Source: Kitasatospora sp. MAP12-44 (lineage in GTDB: Bacteria; Actinomycetota; Actinomycetes; Streptomycetales; Streptomycetaceae). Taken from it: a stretch of 64,000 nucleotides of DNA. Location of the stretch: assembly GCF_029892095.1 (NCBI RefSeq), contig NZ_JARZAE010000004.1:4650001-4714000 (forward strand), read 5' to 3'. The notes beneath the pieces are model-generated. The model made no database searches and was not told the origin of the DNA. It saw nothing but the letters and a program-made list of their open reading frames with translations. Of this stretch, positions 10,047 through 19,754 are shown piece after piece. The position numbers and the translations under genes are program-made. The stretch's first letter is position 1; each line of letters starts with the position of its first letter.

Positions 10047-10136
10047 TTTCCGGCCGAGGTCCGGTCGAGCCGCGCGCGGGTACGCCGAAGACCGGCCCGG
10101 CACCACAGGGGCAACCGGACCGGTCAGGGCATACCG

Positions 10137-10391
10137 CTACGCGCGGCGGCGGGCTTGGTGTTGACCTGCGCCCGCCTCCTCGTCGTCTTCGTCCTCGTCG
10201 GCGTAGTAATCCGCGTACGCCGCGTAGGGATCGTCCTCGTCCTCTTCGTCCTCAACCGGCTCAGGGTTGATCGAAGGAACGGGTGAAACGCCCAGCTCGC
10301 TGGACAGACGGTTAGCGTCGAAGCCGCCGCTGTTGTACTTCAGCTCGCGGGCAACCTTCGTCTGCTTGGCCTTGGCCCGGCCGCGCCCCAT
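10137..10391 (-). CDS. DUF3073 family protein
   Basis: An 84-residue actinobacterial protein of family DUF3073. The basic N-terminus MGRGRAKAKQTKVARELKYN and the following SGGFDANRLSSELG are the family signature. The C-terminal half is a run of acidic residues and tyrosines (DEEDEDDPYAAYADYYADEDEDDEE). The function is unknown. The charge segregation suggests a nucleic-acid- or ribosome-associated small protein, which is inference. Its place between purM and the branched-chain dehydrogenase is conserved in Streptomyces. Confidence 0.95.
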   Translation of the reverse strand: MGRGRAKAKQTKVARELKYNSGGFDANRLSSELGVSPVPSINPEPVEDEEDEDDPYAAYADYYADEDEDDEEAGAGQHQARRRA

Positions 10392-10766
10392 GGGTCGACC
10401 CCCTCAACGGTGGGGCTCACGGCCCCGAGTCTGACACGTGTTCATGATCAGGAGCGGCTTGCCCGAAGTGGGATAGCCGTCCCTTGGAGCATTAACGGTA
10501 CCTGTTTCCGCCGTCGGACGGTACGTCGCCGGTGTGACGTGGCGCGCACTGCCAGTCCGCGGAACGGAGTATCTCCAGGTCACGCGGGGGTTTCCGGGCA
10601 TTCACAGGGTGTCCGGAAGGTGTCCGGGACCGTCGTTCTCCGACCGATTATCCCCCGACCGGGGCGCTGTGATCGCCCGATCGGGGGACAGACCGAGAAT
10701 CCGGTTCCACATTGTGATGCGGTCCGGCCCGGCGGCGGGTCGGCTCGCGGACCCTCCCGGGGCCGA
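10392..10766. other. Intergenic region between DUF3073 and the dehydrogenase
   Basis: These 375 bp contain the DUF3073 promoter region on the minus strand near 10392-10560 and the dehydrogenase 3' hairpin at 10651-10688. No open frame here has convincing codon bias or a family match. A short direct repeat, GGTGTCCGG, occurs near 10608-10625. Confidence 0.5.
10651..10688 (-). terminator. Hairpin downstream of the dehydrogenase gene
   Basis: TCCCCCGA pairs with TCGGGGGA, and inside it GGGGCG pairs with CGCCC. The stem-loop lies 79 bp beyond the dehydrogenase stop on the minus strand. Confidence 0.55.
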
Positions 10767-11942
10767 TCAGGCCCGGCGGGCGCCCGGCAGCAGGATCGAG
10801 CGCAGCGTGCTGATCTCGCGCATCCGGCGCTCGGCGAGGCGGTCGGCGGCCACGGCCGGCGGGACCCCGTCGGAGGCGGCCCGGGTGAAGATCTCCAGGG
10901 TGGTGTCGAAGATCTTGGTGGCCTTGTTCTTGGCGCGCTCGAAGTTGAAGCCGTCGATCTCGTCGGCCACCTGGATCACCCCGCCGGAGTTCACCAGGTA
11001 GTCGGGCGCGTAGAGGATGCCGCGGTCGGCGAGGTCCTTCTCGACGCCCGGGTGGGCCAGCTGGTTGTTGGCCGCGCCGCAGACCACCGAGGTGCCGGCG
11101 GCGGTCAGCGCGCCCACCGTCTCGTCGTCCAGCGCGCCGCCCAGGGCGCAGGGGGCGTAGACGTCCAGGGAGGCCGCGAGCAGGGCCTTGGAGTCGGCGA
11201 CCACCTCGACGTCCGGGTGGGCGGCCCGGACCCGGTTCAGCGCGGTCTCCGAGACGTCGGTGATGACGACGGTCGCGCCGTCCGCCACCAGGTGGCCGAC
11301 CAGGTAGTGGCCGACCTTGCCGACGCCTGCGACACCGACCCGCTTGCCGCGCAGCGTCGGCGCGCCCCAGCGGGCCTGGGCCGAGGCCCGCATGCCCTGG
11401 AAGACGCCGAAGGCGGTCAGCACCGAGGAGTCGCCGGCGCCGCCGTTCTCGGGGGAGCGGCCGGTGACGTAGTCGCACTCGCGGGCCACGATGTCCATGT
11501 CCTGGACGTAGGTGCCCACGTCGCAGGCGGTGATGTAGCGGCCCGCCAGGGACTGCACGAAGCGGCCGTAGGCGCGCAGCAGGGCCTCGGACTTGTCGCC
11601 GCCCTCGGCCTTGGCCGTCGGGTCGCCGATGATCACGGCCTTGCCGCCGCCGAGGTCGAGCCCGGCGAGGGCGTTCTTGTAGCTCATGCCGCGGGAGAGG
11701 CGCAGGGCGTCCTCCAGGGCCTCCTCCTCGGAGGCGTACTGGTGGAAGCGGGTGCCGCCGAGGGCGGGGCCCAGCGCGGTGGAGTGAATGGCGATGATCG
11801 CCTTGAGGCCCGAGGACCGGTCGTGGCAGAGCACGACCTGCTCGTGCCCGTCGCCGGGGGCGCCGTCCTGCTCAGTACGGAAGATCCGGCTCAGCACGCC
11901 TGGTGCGGGGTGCGTCGCGGATACGGTGCGTACGTCGGTCAC
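10767..11942 (-). CDS. vdh: Leucine/valine dehydrogenase (Glu/Leu/Phe/Val dehydrogenase family)
   Basis: This NAD-dependent enzyme deaminates branched-chain amino acids to 2-oxo acids. In streptomycetes this feeds precursors for fatty acids and macrolides. The 391-residue protein has the family's substrate and catalytic region [12 protein letters not shown]...[20 protein letters not shown] (catalytic Lys in SYKNA). Asp is in [14 protein letters not shown], and the Rossmann nucleotide site is [15 protein letters not shown]. Late elements are CGAANNQL and [11 protein letters not shown]. The start is GTG at 11942, 8 nt after GGAG. The gene is divergent from the next one. The position beside DUF3073 and bldC matches the Streptomyces vdh locus. 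Strict valine specificity is not provable from sequence. Confidence 0.93.
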   Translation of the reverse strand: MTDVRTVSATHPAPGVLSRIFRTEQDGAPGDGHEQVVLCHDRSSGLKAIIAIHSTALGPALGGTRFHQYASEEEALEDALRLSRGMSYKNALAGLDLGGGKAVIIGDPTAKAEGGDKSEALLRAYGRFVQSLAGRYITACDVGTYVQDMDIVARECDYVTGRSPENGGAGDSSVLTAFGVFQGMRASAQARWGAPTLRGKRVGVAGVGKVGHYLVGHLVADGATVVITDVSETALNRVRAAHPDVEVVADSKALLAASLDVYAPCALGGALDDETVGALTAAGTSVVCGAANNQLAHPGVEKDLADRGILYAPDYLVNSGGVIQVADEIDGFNFERAKNKATKIFDTTLEIFTRAASDGVPPAVAADRLAERRMREISTLRSILLPGARRA

Positions 11943-12096
11943 TGTGGTGACTCCAGTATCTGCAAGGCCCGCTGCTGTGGTGCGGGCATCTACCGCGAAG
12001 CGTAGTCCGGGAAGGCGGGCGCGGGCTGCCCCCGTCCACGGTTCGGTCGGTGGATCACGCGCGGGTCCTCCCGGGGCGTCGGTGCTGCGTGCGACG

Positions 12097-12999
12097 ATGC
12101 GAGACGTGACCGTTGTCCGTACCTCGGTGTTACCGCCGTACGCCGCCCACCTGCGGGTGTACGAGCCGCTCGGCGCCTATCCGGAGCCCGAGCGGGCCCG
12201 CTGGCAGGCCTATGCGGCGGTCCGCAGACCGGCGGTGGCCTCGGCGGACCGCCCGGTCGCTCAAGCGGCGCTCGAGGCGCAGCGGGGGGCGCTCGCCGAG
12301 GTCGCGGCCCGCACCCCCCGGGCGCTGCCCGAGCGGGAGAGCGAGCAGGCCTTCGTCCGGCTGGTCGACGGGGTGCTGTACGTCTGCCCGTGGTCGGTGC
12401 GGTTGCGCAGCTGGCAGGCGCTGGACGAGCTGCGGGAGTCGATGCCGGCGGCCCTGCTGGACACCGTGCTGCCGCAGGTGGTGCGCAAGGACGCGCTGGC
12501 GGCCCAGGCCCGCTGGCAGGCGGCGCACCCGGACGCCCGGCCCTGGATCCTGACGTCCCGTTGGGAGGTGCCGGTGCGCTGGTTCCTGCCCTTCGGAGCG
12601 GAGGACCGCCGGTACGAGCCGGCCTTCCCCGCGCGCGGGGAACAAGAGGGGCAGTTGGCCACGCTCTTCTATCTGACGCCGATGGCGCAGGCCCGGCGGC
12701 GGGTGGCCCGCGGCTACCGGGTGCTGCGCGAGCGGCTGCCGGGGTCGCCGCTGGCGCTGGGGGCGGAGCAGGTGGGGCGGTGGCTGGAGGAGTTCCACCC
12801 ACGGTCGCTGGTGGAACTGGACTACGGGGGGCTGGTCCACGCGATGGGGGAGCGGCGGCTGGCGGCGGACCACTCGGCCGCCGAGCTGGCGGTCGGCCTG
12901 GAGGCGCTGCGGGCGGGGGACGCCGGCGGGGCGGCGCGTGCCTACGAGGCTGTGACGGAGCGGTGGCGGCAGGTGCAGGCGCTGCGCCAGGCGAACTAG
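12097..12999 (+). CDS. Conserved hypothetical protein of the vdh-bldC locus
   Basis: A 300-residue soluble protein, conserved in streptomycetes at this position as I recall (S. coelicolor SCO4090). It starts [25 protein letters not shown] and contains [26 protein letters not shown] and [22 protein letters not shown]. It has no enzyme motif that I recognise, no membrane segment and no signal peptide. Two in-frame starts lie close together: ATG at 12097 and GTG at 12106. Neither has a strong Shine-Dalgarno site. It is divergent from vdh and is followed by the long bldC upstream region. The role is unknown. Confidence 0.85.
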   Translation: MRDVTVVRTSVLPPYAAHLRVYEPLGAYPEPERARWQAYAAVRRPAVASADRPVAQAALEAQRGALAEVAARTPRALPERESEQAFVRLVDGVLYVCPWSVRLRSWQALDELRESMPAALLDTVLPQVVRKDALAAQARWQAAHPDARPWILTSRWEVPVRWFLPFGAEDRRYEPAFPARGEQEGQLATLFYLTPMAQARRRVARGYRVLRERLPGSPLALGAEQVGRWLEEFHPRSLVELDYGGLVHAMGERRLAADHSAAELAVGLEALRAGDAGGAARAYEAVTERWRQVQALRQAN

Positions 13000-13538
13000 G
13001 GCAGCTCGACCCTGAGGGGCGGTCAGCAGGCTCTCAGGGCAGGGGAAGGGGGTGTGGGGGGTGCTGGTGGGGCGGGAGTTGTAGGAGAGGTGTTCGCGCC
13101 CTGGGACCAAGGTCCTGCTTCGGGTCAATAGCCAACGAAGGTGACACTACTCACCGTTGACGTGAACTAACCGTTAAGGGTAAAAATGGGACAACCAGCC
13201 CAACTCTCCTCAGTCCTGTCCACTTTTGGGTGGATCTGGGGTCGGTGTGCCCTTTGGGGGGAATCGATAGGTCTGGCCACTCCATTACCGGTTGTCACGC
13301 AAACGTAACTGTCCGTTATGGGGTGGTCCATCGCCATCCGTCGCTCTTGAACCCGTGAGGGGCCAATTTTGGCGGTTTGGTCGATAGGGCTGGACGGATG
13401 GTGTAGTTGTAGACACCAGGACAAGCCGTTCGTCCTATTACCGACTCGGTCCGTCTGTGCCATTTCGGGCATCGCGGGCCAAGGTGCAGAATTTGAAGGA
13501 TAGAACCGCCCTGGTTCGGTTCTCCGAGGAGGCCGCTC
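13000..13538 (+). promoter_or_regulatory. Long upstream region of bldC
   Basis: A 539-bp non-coding stretch, clearly lower in GC than its surroundings. TTGACG at about 13156 followed 18 bp later by TAAAAA is a plausible housekeeping promoter. The remaining ~350 bp would be a long leader or contain more promoters. The antisense open frames here lack codon bias. Long upstream regions are typical of bld regulators. Confidence 0.5.
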
Positions 13539-13745
13539 ATGACCGCTCGTACACCTGACGCTGAGCCACTGCTGACGCCGGCAGAGGTCGCCACCATGTT
13601 CCGCGTAGACCCCAAGACGGTCACGCGTTGGGCCAAGGCGGGCAAGCTCACGTCCATTCGCACACTCGGCGGGCACCGCCGTTACCGGGAGGCGGAGGTG
13701 CGTGCTCTGCTGGCCGGGATTCCCGCTCAGCGCACCGAGGTCTGA
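13539..13745 (+). CDS. bldC: Developmental transcriptional regulator BldC
   Basis: BldC is a 68-residue MerR-like DNA-binding protein consisting of little more than a winged helix-turn-helix (about residues 12-58: LTPAEVATMFRVDPKTVTRW...GKLTSIRTLGGHRRYREAEV). It binds direct repeats cooperatively and holds Streptomyces in vegetative growth, so loss causes early sporulation. The sequence is the expected full-length protein and the ATG at 13539 is preceded by GAGGAGG. It is monocistronic with a terminator downstream. Confidence 0.97.
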   Translation: MTARTPDAEPLLTPAEVATMFRVDPKTVTRWAKAGKLTSIRTLGGHRRYREAEVRALLAGIPAQRTEV

Positions 13746-13823
13746 GTCTTCGTAGTGGGCCGCCGGGCCCGCTGATCGAAACACTCGGCCGTCTCGCGCG
13801 CCGTGCAGGTTTTAGAGCTTTGT

Positions 13824-13874
13824 CGAAGGGGTCGTGGCCCCGGACTCCGCCGGGTCCGGGATGCGGCCCCTTCG
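13824..13874 (+). terminator. bldC terminator
   Basis: A nested hairpin: an outer stem CGAAGGGG / CCCCTTCG and an inner stem CGGACTCC / CGGGTCCG, about 80 bp after bldC. Confidence 0.7.
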
Positions 13875-13921
13875 TCATGCCCGGAGTCATGTCCGGAGTC
13901 ATCCCGGGAGTCATGTCCGGC
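13874..13921. repeat. Four 12-bp tandem repeats
   Basis: GTCATGCCCGGA, GTCATGTCCGGA, GTCATCCCGGGA and GTCATGTCCGGC follow one another without spacers, immediately after the bldC terminator. Confidence 0.9.
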
Positions 13922-14254
13922 CGTTGGTCAGGCCTTTCTTGATGGAGAGGATGATGGGATGAGTGTCATCAGCATCAACCTTTTCATGGCTGACATTTGA
14001 CTTGATAATGGTGAAAGAAAGATAGCCATTGTGGCGCAAGTGGCGCGGGGGATATCCGGTGATGCAGGGGTGGGGGAATGTCCGGAGAGTGTGTGCAATT
14101 TTACATATTAAATGGTGGTGGCATGGAGAGGGGTCCTCTGTGACCGTTCTTAAGAAAAGATAAGTGACGACCGTCACGGGAGGCCCTCTTGTGCTCCGGG
14201 CCGGTCCACCGGTAATGCGGCCTGACGGTTCGTCCGAGGCGGTGGAGCAACGAC
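13922..14254. other. AT-rich intergenic island between bldC and tRNA-Asp
   Basis: The GC content falls well below that of the rest of the window around 13930-14160. The only candidate coding unit is a 13-codon plus-strand ORF at 13959-14000 (product MSVISINLFMADI) preceded by GGAGAGGATGATGGG, which is a usable ribosome-binding context. It could be a leader peptide or chance. Nothing else here looks coding. Confidence 0.4.
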
Positions 14255-14289
14255 GAGAGGCCCGGAACCTGATCGGTTCCGGGCCTCTC
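14255..14289 (-). terminator. tRNA-Asp terminator
   Basis: A perfect 15-bp stem (GAGAGGCCCGGAACC / GGTTCCGGGCCTCTC) directly 3' of the tRNA-Asp gene on the minus strand. Confidence 0.88.
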
Positions 14290-14297
14290 CTGCACTG

Positions 14298-14371
14298 CGA
14301 TCCTGACGGGACTTGAACCCGCGACCTCCACCTTGACAGGGTGGCGAGCTAACCAACTGCTCCACAGGACC
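14298..14371 (-). tRNA. tRNA-Asp (GTC), copy 1
   Basis: On the minus strand the cloverleaf starts GGTCCTGTGGAGCAGTTGG and has the anticodon loop CTGTCAA (GTC) and the T arm CGCGGGTTCAAGTCCCG. The acceptor stem GGTCCTG/CAGGATC contains one G-U pair. The CCA end is not encoded. It is identical in sequence to the copy at 26172-26245. Confidence 0.96.
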
Positions 14372-14442
14372 AGACTTTTCACTGGCGAGCCAGTGTGTTT
14401 GCCGCCTTGCTCGGCTGCAACAAGACAGATCGTACTGCATGC

Positions 14443-14480
14443 CGGGCCCCCAGGTCGAACCGGTGCGAACCGGGGGCCCG
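14443..14480 (-). terminator. hrpA terminator
   Basis: GGGCCCCC at 14444 pairs with GGGGGCCC ending at 14479. The interior can also pair (GGTTCGCACC/GGTTCGACC). It lies just downstream of hrpA on the minus strand. Confidence 0.75.
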
Positions 14481-14485
14481 ACAGG

Positions 14486-17400
14486 TCAGAGCGTGGCCGC
14501 CGCCGCGTCCATGGCGCGCATGATCCGCTTCTCCGAGACCGGCGTCGGCGTGCCGAGACCCTGGGCGAAGAAGCTCACCCGCAGCTCCTCGATCATCCAG
14601 CGGATCTGCCGCACCTCGGCCGAGGGCTCCCGCCCGGCCGGGACGCCGGCCAGCAGCTCGCCGTAGGCCCGTTGCACCTCCTGGACCTTGAGCAGCTGCT
14701 GCAGGTCGCGCTGGGGGTGGTTGGGCAACGCCTCCAGGCGGCGGTCCACCGCCAGCAGGTAGCGCTTCAGGTCCGGCAGCCGCTGCCAGCCGGTGTCGGT
14801 GACGAAGCCCGGATGCACCAGCGAGGTGAGGTGCAGCTTGACGTCGTTCACCGCGCTCAGCAGCACCGGGCTGCTGACCGACTTCAGCCGGTTGGCAGCC
14901 CGGTGAAAGGCGATCAGGGCGCCGGCCGTCTTGAGGGTGGTGTCGGCCGACAGCTCGTAGAGGTCGGCGCGGACCTTGTCGTACAGCTTGGTGTAGGCCG
15001 CCTCGTCCCAGGCTGGGCCGCCGTTGAGGGCCATCAGCCGGTCGGTGGCGCAGTTGACGACGTCCTCGAACAGCGCGGGGATCGAACCGTGCGGGTTGTA
15101 GGAGAGTGCCAGCTTCGCCTGGTTGCCCAGCCGTCCCTGGATCGACTTGGCGGGCGAGTTGACGGCCAGCGTCAGCAGCCGGCGGGTGCCGCGCCACATC
15201 GCCTGCTGCTGCGCCTCGGGGGTGTCGAAGAGCCGGACGGCGACCGTGGCGCCCTCGTCCACCAGCGCCGGGTAGGCGCGCAGCGAGTGGCCGCGGGTGC
15301 GCTGCTCGAAGGTGCGCTGCAGCACGGGCAGCGAGGTCGGCCAGGCGGTCAGGCCGGTCTGCTCGATGCCCTGGCCGGAGGCGGCCGTGGAGAGCGTCTC
15401 CTTGAGCTTGGGCTTGAGCTGGAGCCGCAGCTCCTCCAGGTCCTTGGACTCGGCGAGCTTGCGCTTGCCGTCCACCACGCGGAAGGTCACCTTGAGGTGG
15501 TCCGGGACCCGCTCGTCGTCCCAGGAGTCGGCCGGGATGGCGATGCCCGACATCCGGTGCAGGATCCGCTCCAGGGTGGGCAGCAGCGGCTCCTGGCGGT
15601 CCTTCACCTCGCGCAGCGCCGCCTTGGCGAAGTCCGGGGCGGGCACGAAGTTGCGCCGGACCGCCTTGGGCAGGGCGCGGATGTAGGCGGTCACCAGCTC
15701 GCCGCGCAGGCCCGGGATCTGCCAGTCGAAGCCCTCGGAGGTGACCTGGTTGAGCACCGGCAGCGGGATGTGCACGGTCACGCCGTCCGCGTCGCTACCC
15801 GGCTCGAACTGGTAGGTGAGCTGGAAGCGGAGCTTGCCCTGCTGCCAGTAGTCCGGGTAGTCGGCCTCGGTGACCCCGTCGGCGGAGTCGTTGATCAGCA
15901 TCGACTTCTCGAAGTTGAGCAGGTCGGGCTGGTCGTGCCGGGTCTTCTTCCACCAGGAGTCGAAGTGCCGGGTGGAGACGATGTCCTCGGGCAGCCGCTG
16001 GTCGTAGAAGTCGAAGAGGGTCTGGTCGTCGACCATGATGTCGCGCCGCCGGGCACGGTTCTCCAGCTCCTCCACCTCCTGGAGCAGCTTGCGGTTGGCG
16101 GCGAAGAAGTCGTGGTGGGTCTCCCAGTCGCCCTCGACCAGGGCGTTGCGGATGAACAGCTCGCGGCAGAGCTCGGCGTCGATCCGGCCGAAGTTGACCT
16201 TGCGCTGGGCGACGATCGGCATCCCGTAGAGGGTCACCCGCTCGAAGGCCAGCACGGCGCCGGCCTTCTTCTCCCAGTGCGGCTCGCTGTAGGTGCGCTT
16301 GGTGAGGTGCTCGGCGAGCGGCTCGACCCACTCCGGCTCGATCTTGGCGTTGATCCGGGCCCACAGCCGCGAGGTCTCCACCAGCTCGGCCGACATCACC
16401 CAGCGCGGCGGCTTCTTGAAGAGCCCCGAACCGGGGAAGACCGCGAAGCGGGCACCGCGCGCACCGCCGTACTCGCGCTTCTCGACGTCGTAGAGGCCCA
16501 GGTGCGAGAGCAGGCCGGCCAGCAGCGACTGGTGGATCCGGTCGGCGTCCGGCTCGGCATCCGGGTGCGGCTCCTCGATGGTGACGCCCAACTGCTTGGC
16601 GACGGTGCGCAGTTGGGTGTAGATGTCCTGCCACTCCCGTATCCGCAGGTAGTTGAGGAACTCAGCTTTGCACATCCGTCGGAACGCCGAGGAGGACAGC
16701 TCCTTCTGCTGCTCCCTGACGTAGCGCCACATCGCCAGATAGGAGAGGAAGTCGGAGGTCTCGGAGTTGAAGCGGCGGTGCCGCTCGTCGGCCACCTGGC
16801 GCTTCTCGGTGGGCCGTTCGCGCGGGTCCTGGATAGAGAGCGCCGCGGCGATCACCATCACGTCCCGGACGCAGCCGTTCTTGTCGGCCTCCAGCACCAT
16901 CCGGGCGAGGCGCGGGTCGACCGGCAGCTGGGCGAGCTTGCGGCCCAGCGGGGTGAGCCGCTTGCGGTGGTCCTTCTCGTTCGGGTCCAGCGCGCCCAGC
17001 TCGTGCAGCAGGCTGACGCCGTCCTTGATGTTGCGCGAGTCCGGCGGGTCGAGGAAGGGGAAGGCCGCGATGTCGCCGAGGCCGGCCGCCGTCATCTGCA
17101 GGATGACCGAGGCGAGGTTGGTGCGCAGGATCTCGGCGTCGGTGAACTCCGGGCGGGAGAGGAAGTCCTCCTCGGAGTAGAGCCGGATGCAGATGCCGTC
17201 CGAGGTACGGCCGCAGCGGCCCTTGCGCTGGTTGGCGCTGGCCTGGCTGACCGCCTCGATGGGCAGCCGCTGGACCTTGGTGCGATGGCTGTAGCGGGAG
17301 ATCCGCGCGGTGCCCGGGTCGATCACGTACTTGATGCCCGGGACGGTCAGCGAGGTCTCGGCGACGTTGGTGGCAAGCACGATCCGGCGGCTGCCCGAGC

Positions 17401-18460
17401 GCTGGAAGACCTTGTGCTGCTCGGCGGAGCTCAGCCGGGCGTAGAGCGGCAGGATCTCGGTGAACCTGAGTTTCAGCTTGTCCAGCGCATCGGCCGTGTC
17501 GCGGATCTCGCGCTCGCCGGAGAGGAAGACCAGGATGTCGCCGGGCCCCTCGGCCTGCAGCTCCTGGGCCGCCTCGCAGATCGCCTGGATCTGGTCGCGG
17601 TCGCGGTCGACGTCGCCGCCGTCCTCGCCGTCGTCGTCCTCGTCCAGGACGGGCCGGTAGCGGACCTCGACCGGGTAGGTGCGGCCGGAGACCTCGATGA
17701 TCGGTGCGTCGCCGAAGTGCTGGGCGAAGCGCTCGGGGTCGATGGTCGCGGAGGTGATCACGACCTTGAGGTCGGGCCGGCGCGGGAGCAGCTGCTTGAC
17801 GTAGCCGAGGATGAAGTCGATGTTGAGGCTGCGCTCGTGCGCCTCGTCGATGATCAGGGTGTCGTACTGGCGCAGCTCGCGGTCGGTCTGGATCTCGGCG
17901 AGCAGGATGCCGTCCGTCATCAGCTTGACCAGGGTGTCCGGGCCGACCTGGTCGGTGAACCGGACCTTCCAGCCGACGGCCTCGCCCAGCGGCGTGTGCA
18001 GCTCCTCGGCGACCCGGTCGGCCACCGTACGGGCGGCGATCCGGCGGGGCTGGGTGTGGCCGATCAGGCCCTTGATCCCGCGGCCCAGCTCCAGGCAGAT
18101 CTTGGGGATCTGGGTGGTCTTGCCGGACCCGGTCTCGCCGGCCACGATCACCACCTGGTGATCGCGGATGGCGGCCAGGATGTCGTCCTTCTTCTGGCTG
18201 ACCGGGAGCTCGGCGGGATAGCTGATGGCCGGCACGGCGGCCCGGCGCTGCTCCACCCGCAGCTCGGCCCGGTCGAGCTCGGCCGCGAGCTCGCTGGCGA
18301 TCTTCTGCTGGGCCTCGGGCTTGCGGACCCGCCGCGCGCCGTCCAGTCGGCGGCCGATCCGCTGCTGGTCGCGCAGCGTCAACTCGGGCAGACGGGCGGC
18401 CAGCTCCCCGATGGTGGGTGCCTCGGTCGGCTGGACTACGGGAGAACTCAACTCGGGCAT
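14486..18460 (-). CDS. hrpA: ATP-dependent RNA helicase HrpA
   Basis: A DEAH-box 3'-5' RNA helicase of 1324 residues, the normal size for HrpA, acting on cytoplasmic RNA and on stalled ribosomes in other bacteria. Motif I is VIVAGETGSGKTTQIPK, motif Ia is HTQPRRIAA, motif II is LIIDEAHERSLN (DEAH), motif III is TSATID and motif VI is QRKGRCGR. Helicase-associated and OB-like domains follow, then a long DUF3418 C-terminal half. The Met at 18460 (PELSSPVVQPTEAP) follows AGAGGG. The open frame 12 codons upstream has no such site. It is transcribed toward tRNA-Asp and has its own terminator. Confidence 0.97.
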   Translation of the reverse strand: MPELSSPVVQPTEAPTIGELAARLPELTLRDQQRIGRRLDGARRVRKPEAQQKIASELAAELDRAELRVEQRRAAVPAISYPAELPVSQKKDDILAAIRDHQVVIVAGETGSGKTTQIPKICLELGRGIKGLIGHTQPRRIAARTVADRVAEELHTPLGEAVGWKVRFTDQVGPDTLVKLMTDGILLAEIQTDRELRQYDTLIIDEAHERSLNIDFILGYVKQLLPRRPDLKVVITSATIDPERFAQHFGDAPIIEVSGRTYPVEVRYRPVLDEDDDGEDGGDVDRDRDQIQAICEAAQELQAEGPGDILVFLSGEREIRDTADALDKLKLRFTEILPLYARLSSAEQHKVFQRSGSRRIVLATNVAETSLTVPGIKYVIDPGTARISRYSHRTKVQRLPIEAVSQASANQRKGRCGRTSDGICIRLYSEEDFLSRPEFTDAEILRTNLASVILQMTAAGLGDIAAFPFLDPPDSRNIKDGVSLLHELGALDPNEKDHRKRLTPLGRKLAQLPVDPRLARMVLEADKNGCVRDVMVIAAALSIQDPRERPTEKRQVADERHRRFNSETSDFLSYLAMWRYVREQQKELSSSAFRRMCKAEFLNYLRIREWQDIYTQLRTVAKQLGVTIEEPHPDAEPDADRIHQSLLAGLLSHLGLYDVEKREYGGARGARFAVFPGSGLFKKPPRWVMSAELVETSRLWARINAKIEPEWVEPLAEHLTKRTYSEPHWEKKAGAVLAFERVTLYGMPIVAQRKVNFGRIDAELCRELFIRNALVEGDWETHHDFFAANRKLLQEVEELENRARRRDIMVDDQTLFDFYDQRLPEDIVSTRHFDSWWKKTRHDQPDLLNFEKSMLINDSADGVTEADYPDYWQQGKLRFQLTYQFEPGSDADGVTVHIPLPVLNQVTSEGFDWQIPGLRGELVTAYIRALPKAVRRNFVPAPDFAKAALREVKDRQEPLLPTLERILHRMSGIAIPADSWDDERVPDHLKVTFRVVDGKRKLAESKDLEELRLQLKPKLKETLSTAASGQGIEQTGLTAWPTSLPVLQRTFEQRTRGHSLRAYPALVDEGATVAVRLFDTPEAQQQAMWRGTRRLLTLAVNSPAKSIQGRLGNQAKLALSYNPHGSIPALFEDVVNCATDRLMALNGGPAWDEAAYTKLYDKVRADLYELSADTTLKTAGALIAFHRAANRLKSVSSPVLLSAVNDVKLHLTSLVHPGFVTDTGWQRLPDLKRYLLAVDRRLEALPNHPQRDLQQLLKVQEVQRAYGELLAGVPAGREPSAEVRQIRWMIEELRVSFFAQGLGTPTPVSEKRIMRAMDAAAATL

Positions 18461-18688
18461 CCCTCTAGGTTCGCAAGGAGGGGCGGTCTGGCGCACCTCG
18501 GTTTCTTGCCGGGCTTTCGTAGCCCGTCAAGTGTCACACCTGGGGGGAGCGGGCGGCGGGGGTGTCCGGCGGGGTGTCCGGTGGGAGCGGCGGGTGCGGG
18601 GGGAGCTTCTGGTCGGGACGTGGCGGAAACCCTGTAGTTTCCTCGTACGCCGGTCGTATTCCTCCCCGCTCGAAAGGCTGTACAGCCG

Positions 18689-19753
18689 ATGGCACCCCGC
18701 CTCTCCGTCGTCGTCCCGATCTACAACGTGGTGCCCTACCTGGAGGAGTGCCTGGACTCGATCGCCGCCCAGACCTTCGGCGACTTCGAGTGCGTGCTGG
18801 TCGACGACGGCTCGACCGACGACAGCGCGGCCATCGCGCGGGCCTATGCCGCCAAGGACGACCGGTTCCGGCTGGTCGAGCAGCAGAACCAGGGCCTGGG
18901 GGCGGCGCGCAACACCGGCTGGCGCCACCTGGCCGAGGGCACCGAGTACCTGGCCTTCGTGGACAGTGACGACACCCTGCCGCCCGGCGCGTACGAGCTG
19001 ATGATCTCCACGCTGGACGAGAGCGGGTCGGACTTCGCCTGCGGGAACGCGCTGCGCTTCCGGGCGGCCGGGTACTACCAGTCGCCCGCGCACAGCAAGC
19101 CGTTCAAGGAGACCCGGCTGCGGACCCATGTGAGCGAGGTCCCGGCGCTGGTCACCGACCGCACCGCGTGGAACAAGGTCTACCGCCGCAGCTTCTTCGA
19201 CGCGGCCGGCGTGCTCTACCCCGAGGGCATCCTGTACGAGGACGCCCCGGTCAGCGTGCCGCTGCACTACCTCGCCGAGGCCGTGGACGTCCTCTCCGAG
19301 CCGATCTACCACTGGCGTGTGCGCGAGGGCGGCACGGTGTCGATCACGCAGATGAGGACCGACCCCAAGGGCCTGATCGACCGGGTCCGGTCGATGGAGC
19401 TGGTGCGGGAGTGGCTGCTCGCCCGCCCCGAGCCGAGGTTCGGCGAGTACCTGCGGTCGTACGACCGGAACTGCCTGGTCGAGGAGATCCCGATGTTCTT
19501 CTGGTCGGTGCCGGACGGCGACCCGGCCTACCGCGCGGCCTACCAGGAGCACGTCAGCCGGCTGCTGCGGGCGATCGGCTCCGAGCAGCTCGGCGGGCTG
19601 AGCGAGCAGCTGCGCCTCAAGTACCGTCTGACGCTGGCGAATCGAATGGAGACGTTCGTGCTGCTGCAGCGCCTGCACCGGCTGTACCGGCGCCGCCCGC
19701 GGCTGGGTGGCGGGCCGGCCGCCGGTCAGCCGGTGATGATCCAGCAGGCCTGA
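18689..19753 (+). CDS. Family 2 glycosyltransferase
   Basis: A 354-residue GT2 (GT-A fold) enzyme transferring a sugar from a nucleotide donor, probably for cell-wall polymer or exopolysaccharide. It begins LSVVVPIYNVVPYLEECLDSI and has the nucleotide-binding CVLVDDGSTDDSA, the NQGLGAARNTGW stretch and the metal-binding FVDSDD, then a long C-terminal region including WNKVYRRSFFD and YPEGILYEDAPVSVPLHY. There are no membrane segments. In streptomycetes similar proteins accompany teichoic-acid-type glycerophosphotransferases, but no such partner is adjacent. The ATG is at 18689. It stands alone between hrpA and a convergent small gene. Confidence 0.9.
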   Translation: MAPRLSVVVPIYNVVPYLEECLDSIAAQTFGDFECVLVDDGSTDDSAAIARAYAAKDDRFRLVEQQNQGLGAARNTGWRHLAEGTEYLAFVDSDDTLPPGAYELMISTLDESGSDFACGNALRFRAAGYYQSPAHSKPFKETRLRTHVSEVPALVTDRTAWNKVYRRSFFDAAGVLYPEGILYEDAPVSVPLHYLAEAVDVLSEPIYHWRVREGGTVSITQMRTDPKGLIDRVRSMELVREWLLARPEPRFGEYLRSYDRNCLVEEIPMFFWSVPDGDPAYRAAYQEHVSRLLRAIGSEQLGGLSEQLRLKYRLTLANRMETFVLLQRLHRLYRRRPRLGGGPAAGQPVMIQQA

Positions 19754-19754
19754 G

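Noticed and set aside
13167-13784. 205-residue minus-strand frame across the bldC upstream region
   Set aside because: No codon bias, no ribosome-binding site, overlaps bldC entirely in antisense.
14333-18637. 1434-residue plus-strand open frame
   Set aside because: It is antisense to hrpA, whose helicase motifs are unmistakable. The frame is a high-GC shadow full of Gln/Val/Arg repeats without any domain.
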